Shown here: in pieces, positions 8,359-18,016 of the stretch
How positions within the stretch are numbered: the first letter of the stretch is position 1
Layout: each line of letters opens with the position of its first letter
Origin: Amphimedon queenslandica
Lineage: Eukaryota; Porifera; Demospongiae; Haplosclerida; Niphatidae
Direction: 5' to 3'
Assembly: GCF_000090795.2 (NCBI RefSeq)
Contig: NW_003546519.1
Span: forward strand, 12,155 to 35,159
Length of the DNA stretch: 23,005 bases
The notes under the pieces: generated by a model
The model's database searches: none
Told to the model about the DNA's origin: nothing
Seen by the model: only the letters and a program-made list of their open reading frames with translations
Program-made: the position numbers and the translations under genes

Positions 8359-11016
8359 ATGAGCTGCAGTGCAGTCTCTAAAAAGTTGATAAATTCTCCA
8401 GATAGAGCGGTAGATGAGTCTCTTCATGGTCTAGTTAGTGTTCATCCCGGCCTGAGGCTGTTGTCTGGTCATAGAGTGGTACTCAGAGCTGATATTGAGG
8501 ACCTCATTAAGACTGGAAAGGTAGCAAAATTTATATTAATTCTAAAATATTTTATAGTTGAGAAAAAAGTAAAAAATTTATTATGGTGCAGTTTTTTGAG
8601 AGGCTGATTTGGTGACTAATTTTTGAGCTAAAAAAATATTTGTGCATATGCTAATTTTTGAAAATAATGGACAAGTATTATTCAGTAATGTTTTTTCAAA
8701 AATTTGCTTCAGAGGCTCCTTAATTTTATGGAAGTGGATATTGGTCCGGCAGCCGGACACCTACTGCGGGGCTATTGGTCCGGCAGTCCCTATATAGTAT
8801 ACTGGGGCTTCGCCCCAGTATACTAATACACGATTTTATATACAGATATCAAGTATAAATACGACAATCAGCAACGTTGATGCAGCAGGGTTGCGGTGGT
8901 GTAGTGGAGAGGCTGGTCTGGATTGCACGGATAGGGTCAGCGGTTCGAGTCCTGTCGGGACTATTGACTAAAACTATGCTGAAATGTTTGATTTTTTTTT
9001 CTTTTTTTTAATCACTTTTTTTTTTACTTTTTTTTTTAATAAACACTCTCTCGTACATCTTAGCCTCCGGGGTCGTAGGGTTGGGATTGGGGTTTAGTTT
9101 TTAGAGCACCCTCTCGTACATCTTAGCCTCCGGGGTCGTAGGGTTGGGATTGGGGTTTAGTGTTTAGTTTTTAGAGCACCCTCTCGTACATCTTAGCCTC
9201 CGGGATTGTAGGGTTTTGGGATTAGGGTTTCTTGATAAAAAAGACTAAGTTCCACTTTGCACTATTGCGCATGCGCACAAGCTGTTTTACGGAGAACAAC
9301 GGACTGCCGGATCTATAGCCCCGCAGTAGGCGTCCGGCTGCCGGACCAATATCCACTTCCTAATTTTATTGCAAATATATTATAGCCATTTGCAGTGTAG
9401 TTATTATTGATGGACACTTTTTTGTGCACTCTCAATATTCTGTATTATGTATTAAAATCTAAATGCACTTCTATAGGTAACTTTACTGTCTGGGGGTGGC
9501 AGTGGTCATGAACCTGCCCAATCTGGTTTTGTAGGTAAAGGAATGTTGAGTTGTGCTGTAGCAGGAGCTGTGTTTGCATCACCTCCCACTGATTCTATAC
9601 TAGCAGCATTAAGGTAAGAGAAATCAAATGATAGTTTCATTTTTATGCATACATGCATATATCTTTAGGGCTATTTCTTCACCAGCTGGTACTCTGATGA
9701 TTGTGACTAACTACACTGGAGACAGATTGAACTTTGGCATTGCAGCCGAAAGAGCTAAGAGTGAGCTAGGACTAGATGTTAGAATGATTATTGTTGGTGA
9801 AGATACTGCACTACCATCAACTGGTAAATCAGCTGGCAGGAGAGGACTATGTGGCACTATATTAGTACACAAGGTAATCAATACATTGCTATATTTACGT
9901 AATGCTACAGTAATTTCATCTATTGCTTATAAATGGCTCATTGCGTATGCTCAGTTTGTACTGATACTGCTCAGTGATAAGATATAAGCTTTATATACTT
10001 AGCATTAATTTTAGCAAAGATGCTAGTTTATAATTAACTGTTAGTGTATTACTTTTAATTTGCAGATAGCAGGAGCAATGGCAGAGAAAGGTTGTTCACT
10101 GGATGAAGTAGTAGCTACTGCTCAAGAAGTTGCAGACTCCATTGGTATATGATTTAATACATGACATTTATTTTCAGCAGTTTTTTTAAATTTGTTTTCT
10201 TTTCTTAGGTACAATGAGTGTGAGCCTGTCTCCTTGTTCTGTTCCTGGACACAAACCATCATTTCAATTAGGAGAGACTGAGATGGAGTTAGGCCTTGGG
10301 ATTCATGGAGAAGCTGGAGTAGAGAGAACAAATGTATGTCAGTATGTCACTATGTGTGCATAAACATGTTTTGTCACTTCTTTCTTGTCTTTTCTTGTTG
10401 TTTTGTTATAACCTGTGTACACATGTACATGTAGTTGCAATCAGCTAATGTGGTAGTTGCTAGATTATTGGATCACCTTACCTCCATTGAATCAGGATAT
10501 CAATACTTCAATCCACCTAATGGTATCATACTGTACAATAGATATATTTACATACACTAACCATTGCAAGCACTATATCAGTATCAATACATTATTGTAA
10601 TTGTTTAGCAACAGTCACTATGCTGTTCATTACTATGTTTCATTGCAGGTACTAATGTTGGATTGGTTATTAATAATTTAGGAGGAACATCAAATTTAGA
10701 GTTATCTCTCATTGCTGGTTCTGCCATTGACTATTTAAGTGAGTCTTTAATGTATCACATGACAATCACATGATCTTTTTATTTATTAGCTAGCAAGTTA
10801 TGCTATAATGTTACAAGAGCTTATATAGGATCATTAATGACTTCACTGGAAATGGCTGGAGTGTCACTAACATTATTAAGAATTAAGGACCACTGGACAG
10901 AATATCTTGGTATAGCATAGATAATTATATTTTATTTTGTGCTTCATTTTTCTGCAGATTATCCCACTACTGCTCCTGGTTGGCCTACACAATCCAAAGA
11001 TCCCAACCTAACTTAA
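8359..11016 (+). CDS. TKFC: DhaK-only triokinase/FMN cyclase (dihydroxyacetone kinase) homologue, nine exons
   Basis: Exons: 8359-8520, 9477-9613, 9669-9873, 10066-10144, 10209-10333, 10435-10522, 10649-10738, 10790-10909 and 10958-11016. All introns are GT-AG, phases are consistent, and the product is 354 residues. Triokinase phosphorylates dihydroxyacetone and glyceraldehyde and also acts as an FMN cyclase. The K (substrate) domain is intact: GGGSGHEP (60-67), [10 protein letters not shown] (114-123, with the catalytic Asp118), GRRGLCGT, and GIHGEAGV with His227, the residue that binds the ketone covalently. Animal enzymes are about 575 residues with a C-terminal L (ATP-binding) domain. Here the protein ends ([10 protein letters not shown]..., stop 11014-11016) just after the K domain, like bacterial PTS-type DhaK (about 356 residues). 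Seven introns are 48-192 bp, while the first (956 bp) holds a transposon. Possible polyA signals are ATTAAA 11133-11138 and AATAAA 11259-11264. Confidence 0.9.
8890..8965 (+). ncRNA. tRNA-like sequence with consensus A and B boxes inside the MULE-like element
   Basis: The A box TGGTGTAGTGG (8897-8907) fits the tRNA consensus at every position, and the B box GGTTCGAGTCC (8942-8952) is also perfect, at normal tRNA spacing. Only about 4 of 7 acceptor pairs and 3 of 5 T-stem pairs form, so a functional tRNA is unlikely. T-runs at 8992-9000 and after could terminate Pol III. It is best read as a tRNA-derived promoter/SINE-like module. Confidence 0.6.
9043..9235 (+). repeat. Three tandem units with telomere-like GGGATT(A/G)GGG(T)
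   Basis: TCGTACATCTTAGCCTCCGG recurs at 9051, 9114 and 9184 (periods 63 and 70 bp). Each unit ends in GTAGGGTTGGGATTGGGGTTT, or in the third copy GGGATTAGGGTTT. It lies inside the MULE-like element. The G-rich ends resemble degenerate telomeric repeat. Confidence 0.85.
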
Positions 11017-11741
11017 TCTACTTATAAAATGAACAAAATTAATATTTTTGTATATGAGAATCAGATGATTGATGGAAATCATTATAAAGCAAGCAAGACA
11101 TAAAATTTGCTCAAATATTGCAGCCTCATTGCATTAAAAAATCATAATGATTGCTCCATAGGTGGGGCTAGTTAATTAACTAAAATTTAAAAATCATTTT
11201 CATGCGGGGTAAAATAATTTTAAATTTTAATATTATTATTCTTTATTTTTATTAATTAAATAAATAATATTTTATAAACATTAACATTAAACACATAGAA
11301 TTTCATTCTACATTGTGTGTGTGTGTGGATTTGCTTTGATGTATAATAATTTTTCTGTCAGTAAAATGAAGTGTATTTTACTCTCTCTCTCTTTCTAGGG
11401 TTCTTGTTGGTTTACAAAGTAATACAGGAGCAGTATGTCCCTCAGTCATTGTTTCTGATAAGAGGAACAATCAATATGAAGTACAAACGGGGTATTCCTT
11501 TTTATGCATACAAATATGCAGACGCCATCTTGAAAATTTTTCAAATTATTTTTTTTGTGTTTAGTTGACATTCTCATGAAATCAAACAAAAGATGAACCA
11601 AAACTAATAAAATATTTTACATACACATACTAATAATAGTAGCATCAATAAGGAATTCTAATAAGAAACATTACTATTAAACCTATTAATTGTAACAATT
11701 AGACGACAAAGTATAACTATAATTAATTTTGTATATTATGT
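11017..11741. other. Intergenic region between convergent genes
   Basis: Very AT-rich 3' flanks of the DhaK-like gene (plus) and the SNTX-GTPase gene (minus). It contains candidate polyA signals, a (GT)n run at 11314-11326 and an exon-like stretch at 11399-11491 preceded by a CT-rich tract ending TTTCTAG. No gene can be assigned. Confidence 0.6.
11399..11491 (+). other. Possible orphan exon
   Basis: After a good acceptor (CTCTCTCTCTTTCTAG), one frame reads VLVGLQSNTGAVCPSVIVSD and remains open to about position 11567. It ends near a weak donor (GGGGTATTC). I do not recognise the product. No connecting exon is visible on either side, so it may be a gene-fragment relic or chance. Confidence 0.2.
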
Positions 11742-14700
11742 TTAGGTGTGTGTGGGTGGTGTGGTAAAAAAATTCTGAAATATTTTATTACCCCTCTCTT
11801 TAAAAGTATTCCACATGCCCCTGTTATTTTCTTGAGCCAATTGTTCATCAAATGCTTCTCTATCTTTTACTGTAGCTACTAACAGAGCTTTTTCCCGAAC
11901 AGCATAAAAAGATGCTACACGCTGCTGCCATCCCAAATTTTTTTGTTGTTTTTCTGATTCAATAAGTAGATTAATGTAGTCCACTTCAGTCAATGGATTT
12001 GGCTTCAGTGCAATCTCATCAAGACGCTTCAGACATTTACGAGCTAGACGTACGTTATATAGAACAACACCATGCATTTTCTGCAGCTCTTTTTCCATTT
12101 CTTTAATCATAAATTCATGTTTGTTTTTGGCACTTTTTGCTTCAGTGTATCGTTCATAAAGCTCTTTTGATGTTTTTGTTTCCCAATCATCGTACAACTC
12201 AAAGAGATATCCATTATTAAAATGCTTCTTCCAGGTACAATGACCAACACAAACCACGCAAGTTGCATTACTTTCATTACCAGACATTGCACTACATTTC
12301 CATTTATCTTTATCATCAGGATAGGCACAAATTTTATGGCATGTGCTGTGGCAATTAGCACAATTAGTAACGTATTGGCCATGAGGAAGTGGGATCTGTC
12401 GTTGTTTGGTGATTTTTACTTTATATGTGAAATCTTTATTTGCTTTAATTTTGGATTCATTTTCCTTTAGCATTTTTTCTTCTTGATTTAATTCGTCTAT
12501 TTTTGCTAGTCCTGCATTAATCTGTGGTTGAATGCCATTAACAATTACTTCTAATTGCTGGCGCTCATTTAATACCTCACGAGTCAGCTGGAGACTGACA
12601 GCGCCTGCTTGTTGAAATGTAGTAAAGAATTTTTCCAAACTGGCATAACCCATATCCCAAAACATTTTAGAAAAATCTGACTTACTTGAATGAACAAAAA
12701 GTGCAGAATTATTGAAAGGAAAGAAATCTGCGTGAGGAATCTTTGCTTCCCTTACAGCTTCCATTACTGGTGGATCTGCACCATCAGCAAAGGTTGTCAT
12801 TATGAAGATATTATTCTTGATATCATTTCCAAAAATAGAGAGGATCGAATCAGAAATGTATTTTTGAGTCGGAGTTAATCTTGCTAGAGATGCTTGAGTA
12901 ACGAAACCAATACCATGCAATGAATCTAACCCATCACTTCCTTCCATTTCAAAAAACTCTTGTATGTGCCTTGTGATCTCTTGATCTCTTTCTAGACCAC
13001 GAGTATCACCAAAACCAGGTGTATCAATTATGGTTAAATTGCAATCCAAAGGAGAACCTTTTTTCCAATAAAAGGTGTATGCGGTGATTATTTGTGTTTG
13101 ACTATGTGCCTGGTTTTGAGACACTTCATCATGAATCAGCTTCAGTCGAAATTCATGTTCCCACTTCACTCCTAAGAAATAGTTGACCATTGCATTTATT
13201 AATGTGCTTTTACCAGCGCCAGTAGCTCCAACAACCATTAGTACCCTTGTTGGAATTGTAGGAGCAACAGGAGTACCAAACTCAATTTTGGCAATATTTT
13301 TGTTTTTTTTTCTAAGAGTTAATGGCTTAGCTGTGATTTTATACACTACTGGGGACCCATCTTTAATGACTTTTGAATCAGCAATGATGTTCTGTAGCCT
13401 AACATCAACTATTGGTGGTTTAGTTTGTATAATGTCACTAGTTTCACTCTCTTTACTGTGACCCAAACTGCACTCAGCACGCACCTTGGCTACATACTTT
13501 GTATCTGGCTCTAACTGGCTGAATGTAATAGTTGTCTTGTTTCCTTTTATCACCTGATTATGCCATATGTCTGGTGATTCATCAATGCATCGAAGACTAA
13601 CTGTGTAAGAGTCAATGCTCGTTGAGCCATCCAGTGATTCTGATGAGCTAAATTGGTATGCATTTGACATAAAAGCCCACATTTTTTTAAAAAGATTGCC
13701 AATTCTAGATATTATGAAAACAATCATTTGGTACAAAATGAGCCAAATTTTAGCAGAGTCAAGTTTCTTAACCATAACCCTAGGGTGCTTTCCACTCCAG
13801 TTTTATGCTATCATGCTCTACACTAGTGGCTTTTGGTTTACCTGGTCGACCAGGGGGATCAAACTCACCAACTGGTGTTCCATTCTCATAATGCATTATG
13901 ACTGCTCCTTTATCTGTGACATCATCTTCACTGCTGTCTGTGACAATGAATGATACTTCCTCGCTTCCAGCATTAGCCTCACAGAATAAGGAGAATTGCT
14001 TAATTTTATGACAAAGATCTTGATGCATGGATTCTGCTTTGAGCCATGGTACAGAAGAAATCTGTGGCCCTTGACTAATTTCTCTGTTGCGTAAAAATGA
14101 ATGCATGCTCTGGAGAAAAGGATCATCTTTTTTCAAGGCTTTGAATTCAAAGCTAAGGATATCATCGTGATCAACATCACTAAGTGCAGATTCAAAATCA
14201 CCAGCACCAAAAAAAAGTTTTACTCCTATAATAATAAAATTAAATTTAAAAATTAATTAATAAGCGTGTTGTATACCTTCTATTGCTTTCAAATTATTCA
14301 AAAATTGAGTAAGTGTTTTGATTTCTTCTTCTTTTATTTTGATCCATTTATCCAGAGAGCTTGTGTTGAAAGGTGATTTGTGTATTTCTCTCAATAGATC
14401 TGCTAGTTGTTGCTCTTCTGCTCCTCCTCCTCTAATGGTTGGTAGTACCTCTGAGAGTTGCTTCATGAAGTCTGTCTTATGCTCTTTGATCATTTTTTGA
14501 AAGTATATTACTTGATCTTTCAATGTGTCAAAGCAATCGTCAATTTCAGTGTTGATAAGATCATTACTTCTGATTTCAATGTGATTGAGAGCATCAATTG
14601 CTTGTTGTACTTGTGTGACGAGGCTTGTACTGATTTCTCTAACCATACGAGCTGCATTGCTGTCAAGGCTACTTAATGGATATAGCCAGACCTTCTTAGG

Positions 14701-15444
14701 AACTGTGCTTCCTTCCTTTCCAAGGAAGTGTGATGGAAGCTCATTGCAAACTTTCACAGAATCTTCAAAACTTGAGGGATTGCTTGACAATATTAGGTCA
14801 CCATAAAACTTGCAATTAAACTTTTCTGTCTCCTTTTTGTCTTGATCGCCAATATTTAATGCCACACCCCCTTTGACTTTGCTAATTTTTGGAATTGTTT
14901 CAACTAAAATTTCCATTTTCCCCTGTATATTGCAATGATTCTCATTAGTGGCCACCTCTCTATCGAATATAAAGAATGCTTCTGCTCCATATGTAATTCC
15001 TGTTACTACGTGAGTGGCCGTTTGCTTCTCAAATACTTCAGGATGCTGTATTTTTGATGTTGCTAACTGTTCCATTGTCAACTGTTGAAACTTAGAGCTG
15101 TAGCTGAACTTAAGAGTTACACGACAATGATTGTTGGAAAACTTTTTGTCGTGAATATATTTCGCAGATCCTGATGAAACTGGCACTAATCCACACAACA
15201 CGCTTAAGGACAGACCAGCTTCAACTCCAAGGTGAGACATTTTGCTAGCGACACTGTCTTCTGCTTTAACTTCGAAAGAGCTGTTGGGTTGAAATTCCTC
15301 GCTAAGAGCTGCTTTGACTACCGAGTTATCCCATAGCGTTATCCCCGGGATAAGGCTGTCAGTGCGACAATCATACAGCATACCGAGTTGAAATGGACGA
15401 CCAAGACATGGCAGTTCGAGCGTGGCCTTAATAGGCTCAGTCAT
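11742..15444 (-). CDS. SNTX-family / thioredoxin-like / FN3 / P-loop GTPase protein (frame broken in FN3)
   Basis: Three minus-strand coding segments. (1) 15444-14277 begins at ATG 15444 and has the stonustoxin-family MACPF/CDC-like signature LGRPFQLGMLYD (residues 14-25) and PGITLWD (33-39). A helical region follows. (2) 14225-13780, joined by a clean 47-bp GT-AG intron in phase, is like the SNTX thioredoxin-like domain and enters an FN3 domain (PGRPGKP...LEW). (3) From about 13647 to 11742 it completes FN3 and adds a GTPase with Walker A GATGAGKST, DTPGFGD and a TTFAD-type G4. Then come coiled coil, a Cys/His cluster (CANCHSTCHKIC, CVVCVGHC) and a second coiled coil. No signal peptide is visible. 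Fish stonustoxins end in PRY-SPRY instead; SNTX-domain proteins with other C-terminal domains are widespread in animals and not known to be venoms. The GTPase most resembles AIG1/GIMAP types. An intracellular immune role is inference. Confidence 0.8.
13780..13782 (-). other. In-frame TAG interrupting the FN3 domain of the SNTX-GTPase gene
   Basis: The frame carrying the first half of FN3 reaches a TAG here, directly after the conserved LEWKAP segment. The second half of FN3 resumes about 130 bp downstream in another frame, after a plausible acceptor (CAATTTAG, AG at 13649-13648). I find no GT donor in the phase that acceptor requires. This is either a non-canonical splice, a missed micro-exon, a sequence error or a true disabling mutation. 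Confidence 0.7.
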
Positions 15445-15540
15445 GATTGGTGGCTGTCAATCGAGATGGCTATATATGAGACAGCGGAGAATATAAAGTG
15501 CAGTTGATTAAATAGGTACCAACCGTCCTCTGGCTCGGGG

Positions 15541-15697
15541 CCCAGAATTATTGAGAACATTTTAGCCCATTGACAAAATTTTTTGCTTGACGAAATTTTA
15601 AACCGACGAAATTTTTGCTGGTGCTCTGTACTCACATGCATCAGGTGGTTAGTGTATGCAGATTTATAATCACAAAAATTTTGTTTGAAAAAAATTT
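15541..15697. repeat. AAATTTT-rich, self-complementary transposon remnant
   Basis: Repeated GACGAAATTTT-type motifs (GACAAAATTTT 15571, GACGAAATTTT 15589, GACGAAATTTT 15605) and a CAAAAATTTTGTTTGAAA stretch (15673) resemble the ends of small foldback elements. No complete pair of termini is clear. It sits about 100 bp upstream of the SNTX-GTPase start. Confidence 0.4.
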
Positions 15698-15822
15698 GGG
15701 CGTTACTAGAATGCGGATAAGTGCGGATCGTTCCGCACGCAGAACCAAGCATGTGAACGTGCGGAACGTGCACTGGCGTGTGCCTAGAATGCGGATCAAC
15801 TCCCAAGAATTAAGAATATACA

Positions 15823-16225
15823 ACGGGGGCGTAGCCAGGGGGGCAATTGCCCCCCTTTTTTAAAACTCTAAATTTAAAAATAATCAAATAATAAGCTGCT
15901 TTTGGAAGGAAAAGGCTAAAACAGTCTTTTTATGATGCCATTATAAGGCTGAAAAGGTATTCAACGTTGCCTATGATCGGTCAAGAAGTCTGCCATGTTG
16001 AAAAATAGGTGTTGCTACGCCCTAAAAGGGCGTGGTTCCATAAAATTTTGCGGTGCGCTTCGCGCCGCACAGTTTGTCCCATAGATATTATAGACTACGT
16101 AACCGGGATTGGAAACAGATTGGAAACAGTCTGTACACGTGACGTCATCAGTTTCCAATCCTGGTTACGTAGTCTATAATATCTATGGTTTGTCCCCTCT
16201 TTCAAAAATCCTGGCTACGCCACTG
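15823..16225. mobile_element. 403-bp MITE inserted in the long-TIR arm
   Basis: Ends ACGGGGGCGTAGCCAGG (left) and the complement of CCTGGCTACGCCACTG (right) share the core GGCGTAGCCAGG. TACA flanks both sides (15819-15822, 16226-16229), and the uninterrupted arm at 20425-22181 shows the empty site with one such tetramer (TGCA). It contains a GC-rich hairpin at 16049-16069 and a further nested element. Confidence 0.8.
16080..16187. mobile_element. 108-bp hAT-like MITE nested in the 403-bp MITE
   Basis: Near-perfect terminal inverted repeats starting CATAGATATTATAGACTACG on the left and its complement on the right (about 37 bp, one or two mismatches). A perfect 8-bp duplication GTTTGTCC lies at 16072-16079 and 16188-16195, as for hAT elements. 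Confidence 0.85.
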
Positions 16226-16315
16226 TACACCATAATAATTTCCCGCGGATCAGTCCTCTTGTTCTTCTATTCCATTCAACCTTTATTTGTTGCAATGTTT
16301 TACTCTTTATAAAGT

Positions 16316-17751
16316 AAAGGCCTTTTCACACTGGCACAGTTTTCAAAGCGCTTTGATGCGCTTTGTTGATACAGCTGAAATAATGGTACGGTCTCAAATG
16401 CGGACCGGACGGACCCGTGCGGACCATAGATACTACATGTGCGAACCAGACCGTTGTCGGCGGGGTCTCGTTTACTGACCACACGAACAAAGGACTCAAA
16501 TACTGACCCCAGAATAATGGAACCGTTTTAAATGCTGACCATGGCATATCAGAACTGTATCTAATGCTGAGTAAAGTCACTAAGTAGAGCCTATTATGGG
16601 AACTAGACTGTGATCATAAGAAATAATTATACTGGAGATCAAACACTGACAATTATATTTAAAATGATGCATAATGATCTACTTAATTACACAAGTCCAA
16701 CAATTATGCAAGGCGAAATAATATTACAAAAATTAATTCTGTTATTAATACTATTATGCAATTAATAATCATTAGAATTCTGTTATTTTTGTTAGTTAGC
16801 CTACTAAACATGTATGTATTACACTAGTCATTTAATTTGTTAAAAATTATTGTTAGCTATGTGATTGCTTCTTTATTATGTAAAATGCTTCCTGCTTAGA
16901 AACTTTCAGTTTTATCTGTTAGATCTATAATAATCAGAAAATTTATTATTGTATTTTTAATAAGATCAATGAAAGATCCTATTTATCTCAGATATAATGA
17001 TTCGTTTCATTTCCTTTCCCAGGACAGGCATAGATTTCTTTAAAATATCATTTTCTATTCTTTGCAGGTAATACATTATTTCCAATTAGGCACTGGAATT
17101 CAAAGTTTAAAATTATTACAGTTAAAAATAGTTATTTTTATTTTATAAAGAGTTAAACATTGCAACAAATAAAGATTGAATGGATGCGCGGGAAGTTATC
17201 ATGGTGTATATTCTGAATTCTTGGGAGTTGATCCGCATTCAAGGCACACGCCCGTGCACGTTCCGCGTGTTCACGTGCTTGGTTCCGCATGCGGAACAAT
17301 CCGCAGTACAGCGTCTTTCAGCCCACTTGGATCACGGAACAACTTTTCCGTATGCAAGACACTCCCTCTTCCCAATTAAAAGTACAGGTAGGTGTGAATA
17401 CGGAACTGAAAATGGGATCCAAGTGAAGTGAAAGACGCTGTACTAGTAATCCGCACTGATCCACATTATAGTAATGCCCAAATTTGGAAAATTTGGCAAG
17501 GCTATTATAGATTTCTGGCAGCGCATTGAGCGCTTTGTTGATAGAGCTGAAATAATGCACATCAATCTTGTTCACACCATATTGTATCCTAGTCAGGCGG
17601 GCCTTGTATCCATGTTCACACTAGCAGCTGGATTATATATCATTTTGTTTACATTGATTGCACTGCATCACTTCACAATGGAGATGAAGTGAGCGAGTGA
17701 AACTACTCCATCAATGATGAGCTTTACTTTTGCCGGTGTGGAAAGGCCTTT
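16316..17751. mobile_element. Element with AAAGGCCTTT ends, interleaved with the long-TIR copy
   Basis: AAAGGCCTTTTCACACTGGC at 16316 and its complement (18 of 20) ending at 17751 look like terminal inverted repeats. The internal sequence GCGCTTTGTTGATACAGCTG (16358) recurs in direct orientation at 17529 with one change. Boundaries overlap those of the 15698-17479 element, so rearrangement after insertion is likely. No transposase seen. Confidence 0.5.
17307..17442. mobile_element. 136-bp MITE in the right arm of the interrupted long-TIR copy
   Basis: Left TACAGCGTCTTTCA and right TGAAAGACGCTGTA are exact complements, and similarity extends through CACTTGGATC. Comparison with the uninterrupted arm shows it as an insertion. 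The duplication is not clear beyond TA. Confidence 0.75.
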
Positions 17752-17847
17752 AATACAACAGACCACTAATACCACATCAGGGTAATTTTTTATTTGTTTA
17801 TTGAGAAAATCTTTTTATGGCGGAAAAAATTACAAATCGCCTTGGTT

Positions 17848-18016
17848 CAGGCCCGTAGCCAGGGTTACAAAAAAGGGGGTGACAAGTATGAGTTATGTAA
17901 AGGGTGAGGGTGACAAGTATGACTAGGTGCACATGAAATACCAAAAATACATCCTTTGATTTAAGCTAACAAACAAAGGTACTAACCGTAAGGGGGGCCC
18001 TCTGGCTACAGGCCTG
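17848..18016. mobile_element. 169-bp MITE
   Basis: CAGGCCCGTAGCCAGGG on the left and the complement CCCTCTGGCTACAGGCCTG on the right form imperfect inverted repeats. The interior has two direct repeats of GGGTGACAAGTATGA (about 17876 and 17908). Flanks TTGGTT/TGGGTT are only a doubtful duplication. The GTAGCCAGGG core is shared with the 403-bp element. Confidence 0.65.

Larger units (their letters stand above)
8730..9360. mobile_element. 631-bp MULE-like non-autonomous element in DhaK-like intron 1
   Basis: Ends match as inverted repeats for about 60 bp (left GGAAGTGGATATTGGTCCGG; right, reverse-complemented, the same, with few mismatches further in). A perfect 9-bp repeat TAATTTTAT flanks it (8721-8729 and 9361-9369), the size typical of Mutator-like elements. 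It contains a perfect hairpin (8795-8825, GGGGCTTCGCCCC core), a tRNA-like Pol III promoter, long T-runs and a threefold tandem repeat. No transposase is encoded. Confidence 0.85.
15698..17479. mobile_element. Second, interrupted copy of the long-TIR element family
   Basis: The left end GGGCGTTACTAGAATGCGGA starts at 15698. The right end, reading GTAATGCCC, stops at 17479. AAATTT flanks both ends, a possible 6-bp target duplication (it is self-complementary, so it could be part of the repeat). The left arm (15698-15822, 16230-16315) and right arm (about 17095-17306, 17443-17479) match the arms of the intact copy at 20425-22181. Each is broken by a smaller insertion. The centre is unlike that copy and includes repeated AAATGCGGACC/AAATACTGACC motifs at 16393-16570. 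No transposase is visible. Confidence 0.7.

Noticed and set aside
8890..8962. Functional tRNA gene
   Set aside because: Pol III boxes are perfect, but acceptor and T stems pair poorly, and it lies inside a mobile element.
9043..9235. CRISPR-like spaced repeats
   Set aside because: Three contiguous tandem units without distinct spacers, inside a eukaryotic transposon.
15441..15863. Short frames on both strands upstream of the SNTX-GTPase gene
   Set aside because: They run through MITE remnants and the arm of the long-TIR element; the peptides mirror the inverted repeats.
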